From Rhizobacter sp. (lineage in GTDB: Bacteria > Pseudomonadota > Gammaproteobacteria > Burkholderiales > Burkholderiaceae), in the NCBI GenBank assembly GCA_014379885.1, contig JACMKW010000012.1, positions 1 to 6,107 on the forward strand: a stretch of 6,107 nucleotides of DNA, read 5' to 3'. Below are positions 1 through 5,524 of the stretch, in pieces. Numbering within the stretch: the stretch's first letter is position 1; every line of letters begins with the position of its first letter. Made by a program: the position numbers and the translations under genes. Under the pieces are notes generated by a model. That model saw only the letters and a program-made list of their open reading frames with translations. It was not told where the DNA came from and did no database searches.

Positions 1-191
1 ATCCGTGGCGCCGGCACGGCAGCGGCTGCGGCTGCGACTGGCTGCGTGGGTGCAGCGTGCGGCGAATGTGCTGCTTCGGCATAGCGCCCGATCTGCCAAC
101 CCACGGCCAATGCGAGCAAAGCAAACCCGGCAGCGAGGGCCAGACCGGCCCAGCGCATGAGTGAATGTGCTTGTTGTCTCCGTGCGTGCAT
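1..191 (-). CDS. Membrane-anchored hypothetical protein, N-terminal part
   Basis: An open frame reads on the minus strand from ATG at 191 to the window edge, giving 63 codons with no stop; the C-terminus lies outside. The product starts with a short basic stretch (MHARRQQAHS), followed by a hydrophobic segment at about residues 14-35 (rich in Ala, Leu, Gly, ending in VGW). After that comes a flexible Ala/Pro-rich stretch (residues 49-63). This is the pattern of a single-pass inner-membrane protein with a linker leading to a periplasmic part, or of an uncleaved signal anchor. The start is supported by GAGG at 199-202, seven bases upstream on the minus strand. A second ATG at codon 12 is possible but has less support. 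I do not recognise the family: the visible part is mostly low-complexity and membrane sequence. It is divergent from the thioesterase gene, with a 123-base gap. Confidence 0.6.
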   Translation of the reverse strand, partial: MHARRQQAHSLMRWAGLALAAGFALLALAVGWQIGRYAEAAHSPHAAPTQPVAAAAAAVPAPR

Positions 192-198
192 GGCCTGA

Positions 199-202
199 CC
201 TC
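199..202 (-). promoter_or_regulatory. Ribosome binding site of the minus-strand membrane protein
   Basis: On the minus strand GAGG lies seven bases before the ATG at 191. It is the main evidence for choosing this start over the internal ATG at codon 12. Confidence 0.5.
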
Positions 203-314
203 GTGGGGCGAGCCTTTGGCGCAGCGTGGCACAGCGCGCAATACCGCTGCGGCGAAGTGGAGATCGGCTCACTGACGCAGCGCCGCGCTTGAGTCTTGCG
301 CCGCAGCCGGCAGA

Positions 315-764
315 ATGGGCAACTCCACCTCACCGACGAGCCACATGGTCACAGCCGAGCAATTCAACGCGCGTGGCGCCAACAATTTGCCGGGCCACCT
401 CGGCATCGTCATCACGCACATCGGCGCCACGGAAGTCCGAGCCGAGCTGCCGATCGCCCGGTCGCTGATGGCGCCCAACGGTTTCCTGCACGCAGGCAGC
501 GTGGTCACGCTGGCCGACACTGCCGCCGGATGTGGCTGCCTGGCCACCCTGCCTGAAGGCGCGGTGGGCTTCACCACCATTGAGCTGAAATCCAACCACC
601 TCGGCACTGCACTCGAAGGCACGATCGATTGCACCGCCAAGCCCGTGCACCTGGGCAAGACCACGCAGGTGTGGGACTCGGTCGTCACCCACCGCGAGAC
701 GGGCAAGACGATTGCACTCTTTCGCTGCACGCAGATGATGTTGTATGGCAAACCAGCGGCGTGA
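315..764 (+). CDS. PaaI-family hotdog-fold thioesterase
   Basis: The 149-residue product matches the PaaI/YdiI group of acyl-CoA thioesterases, soluble single-domain hotdog enzymes that hydrolyse thioesters of CoA, often aromatic or small acyl groups. Visible signatures are NGFLHAGSVVTLADTAAG (residues 55-72) and the strand around residues 88-98 (TTIELKSNHLG). Asp68 lies nine residues after His59, the spacing of the catalytic Asp/Glu relative to the HGG histidine in this family. Here the motif reads HAG rather than HGG. The C-terminal half (VHLGKTTQVWDSVV, then GKTIALFRCTQM) is the usual outer strand pair. The start is uncertain: neither ATG 315 nor ATG 345 (residue 11, MVTAEQFNARG) has a good ribosome site. 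As I recall the family N-terminus, 345 fits equally well or better. It is the first gene of the plus-strand run, 29 bases before the next start. The substrate cannot be told from sequence. Confidence 0.85.
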   Translation: MGNSTSPTSHMVTAEQFNARGANNLPGHLGIVITHIGATEVRAELPIARSLMAPNGFLHAGSVVTLADTAAGCGCLATLPEGAVGFTTIELKSNHLGTALEGTIDCTAKPVHLGKTTQVWDSVVTHRETGKTIALFRCTQMMLYGKPAA

Positions 765-780
765 ACGCAGGCGCCGACAC

Positions 781-785
781 AGGAG
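781..785 (+). promoter_or_regulatory. Ribosome binding site fixing the start of the phosphatase-like gene
   Basis: AGGAG lies eight bases before ATG 794. The reading frame is open upstream to an ATG at 629 inside the thioesterase gene. This Shine-Dalgarno sequence, and the fact that family similarity begins only after it, place the true start at 794. Confidence 0.75.
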
Positions 786-793
786 CACACCCC

Positions 794-1252
794 ATGAACA
801 ACCCCTTGGCCATGATCTACAACTACCGCGCTGTTGATGAAACGCTCGGCACTTCGGGCCAGCCCACGGCGGCGCAACTGGCCGAGATTGCGCAGGCCGG
901 TTTCCAGACCGTGATCAACCTCGCGCTGCACGACGACAAGCGCTACTCGCTGCCCGACGAAGAAGGCACGGTGCACTCGTTGGGCATGCACTACGTGCAC
1001 ATTCCGGTGCAGTTTGGTTCGCCCACGCGGGCCGACCTGCTGGCCTTCTTCGACGCGATGGAAGCGCACCGCGGCGAACGGGTGTGGGTGCACTGCGCGG
1101 CCAACATGCGCGTCTCGGCCTTTGTGGGGCTGTACCGCGTGCTGCGCCAAGGCGCCGACCCCGACAGCGCTTTCGATTTGATGCGTGACCTGTGGCAACC
1201 CGACACGGTGTGGTCCGCCTTCATTGCCGACGCGCTCAAAGACCGCCCGTGA
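794..1252 (+). CDS. Protein tyrosine phosphatase-like protein with CX4R loop
   Basis: The 152-residue cytoplasmic protein resembles small dual-specificity/tyrosine phosphatase-like proteins. The N-terminal part (IYNYRAVDETLGTSGQPT, residues 8-25) is followed by a predicted beta-alpha pattern with GFQTVINLAL (36-45) and MHYVHIPVQF (65-74). The signature loop is VHCAANMRVSAF (99-110), with Cys101 as the candidate nucleophile and Arg106 as the phosphate-binding Arg. The canonical loop is C-x5-R; here only four residues separate Cys and Arg, and there is no GxGR glycine pattern. I recall the same short HC-x4-R-VSAF loop in proteins annotated as protein tyrosine phosphatase family, so it is probably a subfamily trait and not damage. 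No general-acid Asp could be assigned with confidence. Activity and substrate are therefore open: it could be a phosphatase, a sulfur-handling protein or a phosphate-binding relic. Its stop overlaps the next start as GTGA. Confidence 0.8.
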   Translation: MNNPLAMIYNYRAVDETLGTSGQPTAAQLAEIAQAGFQTVINLALHDDKRYSLPDEEGTVHSLGMHYVHIPVQFGSPTRADLLAFFDAMEAHRGERVWVHCAANMRVSAFVGLYRVLRQGADPDSAFDLMRDLWQPDTVWSAFIADALKDRP

Positions 1253-1659
1253 CGCCTTTCCAAAGCCCCGCGGTGGCGCAGGCCTTCGAAGCGTTTCCGA
1301 CGGGCGTGCGACGCAAACTGCTGCGCCTGCGCCAGCTCATTTTTGACACGGCCGCCACCACACCCGGCGTGGGCGCGCTGGAAGAAACGCTCAAGTGGGG
1401 CGAGCCCGCCTACCTCACCTCGCAGAGCAAGAGCGGCAGCACGGTGCGCATTGGCTGGAACAAGAAGCGGCCCACGCAGTACGCGATGTACTTCAACTGC
1501 CAGACCACGCTGGTCGAAACTTTCCGAACGATGTTTCCCGACGACTTCACCTTTGAAGGCAATCGTGCGCTGGTATTCGATGAGACCGGGGCCGTGCCCA
1601 CCGATGCGCTGGCGTATTGCATTGCCGCTGCGCTCACCTATCACCGCAAGTCAACCTGA
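1249..1659 (+). CDS. DUF1801 domain-containing protein, GTG start
   Basis: The 136-residue product has the features of DUF1801 (YdhG-like) proteins: a helical N-terminus with a basic patch (VRRKLLRLRQLIFDTA, 20-35), the core EETLKWGEPAY (45-55), a strand region WNKKRPTQYAMYF (70-82), and a C-terminal helix ALAYCIAAALTYHRKS (120-135). The fold is described as frataxin-like in some members, but the function of this group is not established and I assign none. The GTG start at 1249 overlaps the previous TGA (GTGA), which suggests translational coupling. The frame is open upstream to an ATG at 1192, but that would lie inside the phosphatase-like gene and adds 19 residues without family similarity. 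There is no clear Shine-Dalgarno sequence before GTG, consistent with reinitiation by ribosomes finishing the upstream gene. It ends with TGATG, sharing one base with the next gene. Confidence 0.82.
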   Translation: MTPFQSPAVAQAFEAFPTGVRRKLLRLRQLIFDTAATTPGVGALEETLKWGEPAYLTSQSKSGSTVRIGWNKKRPTQYAMYFNCQTTLVETFRTMFPDDFTFEGNRALVFDETGAVPTDALAYCIAAALTYHRKST

Positions 1660-2429
1660 TGCGTCGTTTGGCCACCCTGATCTTCAGCATCGTCGTTCTC
1701 ATTTACGCAGCTGCCTGCGGCGCGCTGTATCTGTTCCAGCGCTCGTTGATCTACTTCCCCCAGGCGCACGCGGTGGACACACCGGTGATCGAGGTTCGGC
1801 CCGACCTGCTCGCCAGCGTGCGTGAACACACCGGCCCAGATGCCGTCATCTACTTCGGTGGCAATGGTGAAGACGTGTCGCCAAGCCTGCAACCGCTCGC
1901 CGAGGCTTTTCCACAGCACGCGCTCTACCTGCTGCACTACCGTGGCTACGGCGGCAGTGGCGGAAAGCCGACTGAGGCTGCGATCACCGAAGACGCGCTG
2001 GCCTTGTTTGACAGCGTGCACGCCAGGCACCCCAACGTGGTGGTGATCGGTCGCAGCCTGGGCACAGGCGTGGCGGTGCGGCTGGCGAGCCAGCGGCCGG
2101 TGACGCGGCTGGTGCTGGTCACGCCTTATGACAGCCTGCAGGAGCTGGCGGTGCAGCAGTTCCGATATTTCCCAGTGCGCTGGTTGCTCACCGACAAGTT
2201 CGAATCGTGGCGCTATGTGGCCACCGTGAAAGCGCCCACGCTGCTGATTGCTGCCGAAAACGATGAGGTGATTCCGCGCGCCAGCACCGAGCAGCTCTTC
2301 GCCCGCTTCGGCCCCGGCCGGGCCACGCTGCGTGTGCTGCCGCGCGTGTCGCACAACACCGTGTCGCAGCACCCGCTGTACTTGCCGCTGCTGAGTGGCA
2401 CGCAACCCAGTCCCGAGGCGGCCCGTTGA
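1659..2429 (+). CDS. Membrane-anchored alpha/beta hydrolase (YfhR/Bem46-like)
   Basis: The 256-residue protein begins with a basic tip and a hydrophobic segment (residues 5-25), probably an N-terminal membrane anchor with the catalytic domain outside the cytoplasm. Next comes QRSLIYFPQ (27-35), typical of YfhR/Bem46/ABHD13-like serine hydrolases. The catalytic set can be read directly. The nucleophile elbow GRSLGTG gives Ser133, AENDEVIP gives Asp202, and VSHNTVS gives His232. The FGGNGED stretch (66-72) is the likely oxyanion-hole loop, and HYRGYGGSGG (93-102) is the usual conserved turn. Length is slightly short for the group but complete. ATG 1659 was chosen because it overlaps the preceding stop (TGATG) and places the anchor at the N-terminus; an ATG at 1617 inside the upstream gene would add 14 residues. 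The substrate is unknown; esterase or thioesterase activity is expected from the family. The stop overlaps the TTG start of the HAD gene. Confidence 0.88.
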   Translation: MRRLATLIFSIVVLIYAAACGALYLFQRSLIYFPQAHAVDTPVIEVRPDLLASVREHTGPDAVIYFGGNGEDVSPSLQPLAEAFPQHALYLLHYRGYGGSGGKPTEAAITEDALALFDSVHARHPNVVVIGRSLGTGVAVRLASQRPVTRLVLVTPYDSLQELAVQQFRYFPVRWLLTDKFESWRYVATVKAPTLLIAAENDEVIPRASTEQLFARFGPGRATLRVLPRVSHNTVSQHPLYLPLLSGTQPSPEAAR

Positions 2430-3055
2430 TCAAGGCGGTCTTGTTCGACTACGACGGTGTGCTCACGATGGACAAGACGGGCTCGCTGACGACCCACCGC
2501 TACCTGAGCGAGCAGACGGGCATCGGCCTTGATGCGCTGCGCGAAGCGTTTCGGCCCTACAACCACGACTTGAATCTGGGGCGGATTTCGCACGCAGAGA
2601 TATGGCCTGACGTGTGCAAGAGATTGGGCCGCGACATCAACCCTGCGCTGCTGGTGAACGCATTCGAGAGCACGCCGCTGAACAAGCGCATGTGGCAGCT
2701 GGCCCTGGCGCTGAAAGGTCACTGCAAGCTCGGCATCGTCACCGACAACAAACAAGACCGGATCGCGCACTTGCGAACCTACCAAGGCCTGGATGCACTG
2801 TTCGACCCGATCGTGGTGTCGTCTGACGTGGGCAGCGACAAGACCAGCGCAGCCATCTTCTTGCACGCCTTGAACCATCTGCGCGTTACGCCCCAAGAGG
2901 CACTGTTCATCGACAACAGCCCGGGCAACCTCTTCGCGCCGCAGGCGCTGGGCATGAACACCGTTTTCTTTGACGACGAAGAGAACGATGTGCCTGCGCT
3001 GATCGACGCTCTGAAAAACAAGTTCGGGCTGCCGGTGCCTGGCGCCGCGAGCTGA
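2426..3055 (+). CDS. HAD-superfamily hydrolase, TTG start
   Basis: The 209-residue cytoplasmic protein has all four HAD motifs. Motif I is LFDYDGVL (6-13), with nucleophile Asp8 and acid/base Asp10. Motif II is GIVTDN (103-108), with Thr106. Motif III is Lys139 in SDVGSDK. Motif IV is FIDNSPGN (161-168), with Asp163. Residues 20-90 form the helical C1-type cap of class IA enzymes, the group with beta-phosphoglucomutase-like and phosphoglycolate phosphatase-like members. Motif IV has Asp-Asn where many relatives have Asp-Asp, which still allows Mg2+ binding. It probably dephosphorylates a small metabolite; the substrate cannot be predicted. The TTG at 2426 overlaps the previous TGA (TTGA) and puts the initiator two residues before the conserved AVLFDYD strand, so TTG is more convincing than any downstream ATG, which would remove motif I. 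It is the last gene of the run and faces the repeat region and fccB. Confidence 0.88.
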   Translation: MIKAVLFDYDGVLTMDKTGSLTTHRYLSEQTGIGLDALREAFRPYNHDLNLGRISHAEIWPDVCKRLGRDINPALLVNAFESTPLNKRMWQLALALKGHCKLGIVTDNKQDRIAHLRTYQGLDALFDPIVVSSDVGSDKTSAAIFLHALNHLRVTPQEALFIDNSPGNLFAPQALGMNTVFFDDEENDVPALIDALKNKFGLPVPGAAS

Positions 3056-3076
3056 CGCGGCTGAGGCGGCTTGTTT

Positions 3077-3187
3077 CTCCCCTTCCGTTCGGGGTGAGCC
3101 TGTAGCCCCGATCGCCCTGAGCCTGTCGAAGGGAGCCCGCGCCGTGCACAGGGCCCTTCGACAGGCTCAGGGTGAACGGAAGGGGAG
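3077..3187. repeat. Nested inverted repeat (REP-like) between convergent genes, possible bidirectional terminator
   Basis: Two nested pairs of arms are perfect complements. The inner 19-base arms are 3115-3133 (CCCTGAGCCTGTCGAAGGG) and 3154-3172, with a 20-base loop. The outer 14-base arms are 3077-3090 (CTCCCCTTCCGTTC) and 3174-3187. The left side carries a 24-base insert between its inner and outer arms (3091-3114) that the right side lacks. The inner arm is of a type I recall as a highly repeated intergenic element in many beta- and other proteobacterial genomes. Lying between two convergent genes, the transcript could fold into a strong hairpin from either strand and end or protect both mRNAs. 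There is no clear U-tract, so intrinsic termination is an inference. Confidence 0.75.
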
Positions 3188-3222
3188 GCTCAGGGTGAAC
3201 GAAAAGGAGGCTCAGCGCGAAC
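3163..3222. repeat. Three tandem copies of a unit of about 22 bases
   Basis: AGGCTCAGGGTGAACG occurs identically at 3163-3178 and 3186-3201. A third, altered copy lies at 3208-3222, where GGGTGAAC has become GCGCGAAC. The copies start 23 and 22 bases apart. The first copy forms part of the right arms of the inverted repeat, so the other two look like partial duplications of that arm. The array ends 13 bases before the fccB stop codon. Confidence 0.75.
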
Positions 3223-3235
3223 AGCGGGAGTGCCC

Positions 3236-4501
3236 TCACCCCAACGTGTCGGCCCAGATGTTCTTCGCCCAGCCAAACGCGTAAGTCCCTTCTGCCTCGC
3301 TGCGCTGCGCTGAAACCCCACCCGAGCCGGCCACCGCCTTGAAGGTCTTGTCGGCCGCCACGTACTCGTGCACGCTGGCCACGTGGATGGCGTTCGTGTC
3401 GTCGACGAAGCTGTAGCAGGTGTTGGTGAGCATGGGCTGCGGGTTGATCTCGATGCCCGACAGTTGCGCCACGATGGCCGCGGCCGCCACCTTGCCGTGG
3501 CCGTTGGCCATGTGGCCGCTCTTGGGCATGCCGGGGGCGCTCAGCGTGGCATCGCCAAGCACGTGGATGTCTTTGGCGGCAGTCGACTCAAAGTCGATGA
3601 AGTTGACGCGGCACCAGCGACCCGCTGCATTCGCAAGCCCCGCTTGCTGGGCCAGCGTGCCGGCGCGCATGGGCGGCAGCACGTTGAGCACGTCGGCTTT
3701 CACATCGTCTTGAACCTCGATGCGCAGCGTGCGCGCCGCCGCATCAACGCCGGTCACCTTGTGCAGCGGCCGGTACTCCACCATGCCCGGGTAGAGCTCG
3801 CTCCAGGCTTTCTTGAACAGGGTTGGCTTGGAGGTCACGTCGGCATTGGCATCCAGGATCAGCACCTTCGATCTTGGCTTGGCGCGCTTGAAATAGGCAG
3901 CGATCACGCTCGCCCGCTCATAGGGGCCGGGCGGGCAGCGGTAGGGGGCTTCGGGGATGGTGACGGCGTACACGCCGCCATCGGGCATGGCTTCGAGCTG
4001 GCGGCGCAAGGCAGTGGTTTCGACACCGGCCTTCCAGGCTTGCAGCACCTGGCCCGAGGCCTGCGCGGCACGCAAACCCTGCACCTCGTCAAGCATCAAC
4101 TCCACACCGGGTGACAGTACCAATTTGTCGTAGCGAATGGTGGGGCCAGACGCCAGCGCGACCGTCTTCTTCGCGGCGTCGATGGCAGCCGCCGTATCGC
4201 GCACCCACTGCACACCGTGGCGCGAAGCCAGCGCGTCGTAAGAGCTGGTGAGATCAGCCAACGTGCGTGTGCCGCCCAACACCAGGTTGGAAACCGGGCA
4301 AGACACGAAGCTCACCTGCGGCTCGATCAGCACCACGTCGATCTGGTAGTTGGACAGCAGCCGCACATAACGCGCCGCCGTGGCGCCACCGAAGCCCCCG
4401 CCGATGACCACCACCTTGGCACTGCTGGGTACAGCGAGCGGCGTGGCGCACGCACCGAGGCCCAGCAAGGCACCGCCCGCCAAGAGCTCGCGGCGCCTCA
4501 T
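3236..4501 (-). CDS. fccB: Flavocytochrome c sulfide dehydrogenase, flavoprotein subunit
   Basis: The 421-residue protein has the hallmarks of the FAD subunit of flavocytochrome c, which oxidises sulfide to sulfur in the periplasm and hands electrons to a bound cytochrome c. The N-terminus [18 protein letters not shown] has a twin-arginine-like motif and a possible lipobox Cys18. The FAD-binding Rossmann motif is VVVIGGGFGGATAA (30-43). Cys68 in FVSCPVSN matches the family's covalent FAD attachment cysteine. Cys189 in YRCPPGPYERAS and Cys362 in NTCYSFVD match the redox disulfide pair of the Allochromatium enzyme. HVLGDAT (313-319) is the second FAD contact. Residues from about 355 fit the C-terminal flavocytochrome c domain. 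The ATG at 4501 overlaps the cytochrome stop (ATGA), giving a coupled pair. The frame stays open far upstream through the cytochrome gene and beyond, but that part is shadow sequence. Related soxF-type proteins or a sulfide:quinone reductase are less likely, given the cysteines and the cytochrome partner. Confidence 0.9.
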   Translation of the reverse strand: MRRRELLAGGALLGLGACATPLAVPSSAKVVVIGGGFGGATAARYVRLLSNYQIDVVLIEPQVSFVSCPVSNLVLGGTRTLADLTSSYDALASRHGVQWVRDTAAAIDAAKKTVALASGPTIRYDKLVLSPGVELMLDEVQGLRAAQASGQVLQAWKAGVETTALRRQLEAMPDGGVYAVTIPEAPYRCPPGPYERASVIAAYFKRAKPRSKVLILDANADVTSKPTLFKKAWSELYPGMVEYRPLHKVTGVDAAARTLRIEVQDDVKADVLNVLPPMRAGTLAQQAGLANAAGRWCRVNFIDFESTAAKDIHVLGDATLSAPGMPKSGHMANGHGKVAAAAIVAQLSGIEINPQPMLTNTCYSFVDDTNAIHVASVHEYVAADKTFKAVAGSGGVSAQRSEAEGTYAFGWAKNIWADTLG

Positions 4502-4824
4502 CGCGTTTGCGCCGCGAAGTACGCGGCCAGTTGTTCGATCTGCTCGGGGGTGTAGCCCTTGGCGATCTGCTGCATCACCGTGGCGGGCCGGGTGCCGTCT
4601 CGAAACGCATTGAGCTGGGTGACGAGGTAGGTCTTGTCGAGGCCACGCAAGGCCATCATGCCGGCGCCGCTCACGGCGCGGCCGTCGGTTCCGTGGCAGG
4701 CAGCGCAGGTGGCGGCGAGGGAGCGTTGTTGCAAGGTGGAGGTGGTGGGTTGGGCGTAGGTGATGGTTGCGCTGCAGGCGAGGAGCGTGCTCATCGCGAG
4801 GCGCATGGGAATCTTCGGATTCAT
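4498..4824 (-). CDS. Monohaem class I c-type cytochrome, likely electron-accepting partner of FccB
   Basis: The 108-residue precursor begins with a Sec signal peptide (residues 1-24, likely cleaved after TYA) and contains one haem c site, CAACH at 40-44. The C-terminal half ([19 protein letters not shown], then [18 protein letters not shown]) matches cytochrome c553/c4-like domains. Met84 is a candidate sixth ligand, with Met56 or Met57 less likely. The Allochromatium vinosum FccA subunit carries two haems and is much longer; this one has a single haem and about 84 mature residues, so it is fccA-like by position and role, not a full counterpart. ATG 4824 was chosen because GAGGAG sits upstream on the minus strand and the signal peptide begins there; an in-frame ATG at 4899 would add 25 residues before the signal. 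It is the first gene of the minus-strand operon and overlaps fccB by ATGA. Confidence 0.88.
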   Translation of the reverse strand: MNPKIPMRLAMSTLLACSATITYAQPTTSTLQQRSLAATCAACHGTDGRAVSGAGMMALRGLDKTYLVTQLNAFRDGTRPATVMQQIAKGYTPEQIEQLAAYFAAQTR

Positions 4825-4834
4825 GTGGGTTTGT

Positions 4835-4840
4835 CTCCTC
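4835..4840 (-). promoter_or_regulatory. Ribosome binding site of the cytochrome gene
   Basis: On the minus strand GAGGAG lies ten bases before ATG 4824. It favours this start over the upstream in-frame ATG at 4899. Confidence 0.7.
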
Positions 4841-4889
4841 AGGGCGGACGCGGCATATTGCGCCGAACCCGCAGTTTCTGCACGCCCCG

Positions 4890-4910
4890 AACCGCTCAAC
4901 CTGAGCGGTT
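4890..4910. promoter_or_regulatory. Perfect 9-bp dyad in the divergent control region
   Basis: The arms AACCGCTCA (4890-4898) and TGAGCGGTT (4902-4910) are perfect inverted repeats around a 3-base centre. It lies 65 bases before the cytochrome start and 110 bases before the start of the iron-sulfur subunit gene. Position and symmetry suit an operator for a dimeric regulator of one or both operons. It could also act as an RNA hairpin in the cytochrome leader if the promoter lies further upstream. Which regulator would bind is unknown. Confidence 0.5.
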
Positions 4911-4931
4911 GGGTGGTGGGTGGTGGGTGGG
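4911..4931 (+). other. Putative G-quadruplex motif
   Basis: Four GGG runs at 4911-4913, 4918-4920, 4925-4927 and 4929-4931 are separated by loops of 4, 4 and 1 bases, satisfying the usual G3+N1-7 rule on the plus strand. The spacing comes from a GGGTGGT repeat. GGGTGGGT (4925-4932) can instead pair with ACCCACCC (4952-4959) around the palindrome GGGCGCCC (4939-4946), so two alternative structures are possible. It directly abuts the dyad. Confidence 0.5.
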
Positions 4932-5007
4932 TGGCGCTGGGCGCCCGGCTGACCCACCCCTTGGCTTGCCATGGTTTTCACCTTGTCGCATGCTCCCACC
5001 ACCCAAG

Positions 5008-5013
5008 AAGGAG
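5008..5013 (+). promoter_or_regulatory. Ribosome binding site of the iron-sulfur subunit gene
   Basis: AAGGAG lies seven bases before ATG 5021. It decides the start against in-frame ATGs much further upstream, which would run through the control region. Confidence 0.8.
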
Positions 5014-5020
5014 ACGCTCC

Positions 5021-5524
5021 ATGCCCACGCTCAACGTCAACGGCAAACGCCTCACTTATGAAGCCGAGCCCGACACCCCTTTGCTGTGGGTGCTGCGCGA
5101 ACAGCTCGGCCTCACCGGCACCAAGTACGGCTGCGGCATCGCGCAGTGCGGCGCCTGCACGGTGCACGTCGACGGTGTGCCCACACGCAGCTGCGTGCGG
5201 CCGGTGTCCACCCTGGCGGCGGGCGAGAAGATCGTCACCATCGAAGGCCTGTCGCCGAAGGGCGATCACCCGGTGCAACAAGCCTGGGCCGCACTCGATG
5301 TGCCGCAGTGCGGCTACTGCCAGGCCGGCATGATCATGGCGGCCAGTGCGCTGCTCAAGGCCAAGCCCAACCCGAGCGATGCCGACATCGACGACGCCAT
5401 GACCAACATCTGCCGCTGCGGCACCTACAACCGCGTACGTGCTGCCATCAAGGCAGCGGCCAAGGGTGGCGACATGAAGCGTGCGGCCAGCCACATCCAG
5501 CACATCGATGGGGGTGAAGCATGA
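5021..5524 (+). CDS. (2Fe-2S)-binding subunit of a molybdenum hydroxylase (IorA-like)
   Basis: The 167-residue protein is the small electron-transfer subunit of the xanthine oxidase family, closest in layout to isoquinoline 1-oxidoreductase alpha subunits. The N-terminal plant-ferredoxin-like domain binds one [2Fe-2S] cluster through Cys38, Cys43, Cys46 and Cys58 ([10 protein letters not shown], then RSC). The C-terminal four-helix domain binds the second through Cys97, Cys100, Cys131 and Cys133 ([10 protein letters not shown], then [12 protein letters not shown]). All eight cysteines are present, and Gln96 before Cys97 is the usual contact to the molybdopterin. There is no signal peptide, so export, if it happens, would be with the Tat-bearing partner. 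Length is normal for the family with a short C-terminal extension. It overlaps the large subunit gene by ATGA. No FAD subunit gene is seen between them, as expected for two-subunit enzymes that pass electrons to a cytochrome or other external acceptor. The substrate is unknown. Confidence 0.93.
   Translation: MPTLNVNGKRLTYEAEPDTPLLWVLREQLGLTGTKYGCGIAQCGACTVHVDGVPTRSCVRPVSTLAAGEKIVTIEGLSPKGDHPVQQAWAALDVPQCGYCQAGMIMAASALLKAKPNPSDADIDDAMTNICRCGTYNRVRAAIKAAAKGGDMKRAASHIQHIDGGEA

Noticed and set aside
1..60. GC-rich repeated GCNGCN run near the left edge, considered as a tandem repeat
   Set aside because: It simply encodes the Ala/Pro-rich linker of the minus-strand membrane protein, so coding bias explains it.
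216..244. Possible promoter (TTGGCG, 17 bases, CAATAC) ahead of the thioesterase gene
   Set aside because: The -10 box matches only two of six consensus bases, which is expected by chance in such sequence.
269..1198. Long minus-strand open frame opposite the thioesterase and phosphatase-like genes
   Set aside because: It is a shadow of the plus-strand genes, whose conserved motifs are clear. The translation is rich in His, Arg and Val with no recognisable domain and no ribosome site.
1641..2405. Minus-strand open frame opposite the alpha/beta hydrolase
   Set aside because: It mirrors the hydrolase codons; the composition is that of an antisense shadow and no motif is visible.
3368..4114. 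Plus-strand open frame opposite fccB
   Set aside because: It is antisense to the FAD protein with its conserved cysteines; the Gly/His/Val-rich translation has no recognisable fold.
4966..4994. Possible promoter (TTGCCA, 17 bases, CATGCT) ahead of the iron-sulfur subunit gene
   Set aside because: Only three of six bases match at -10, and the putative start of transcription would fall very close to the ribosome site. It is not strong enough to annotate.
4502..5503. Upstream extension of the fccB reading frame through the cytochrome gene into the iron-sulfur subunit region
   Set aside because: The frame stays open by GC bias only. The extension is antisense to or out of frame with two well-supported genes and shows no domain; the Tat-like signal marks the start at 4501.
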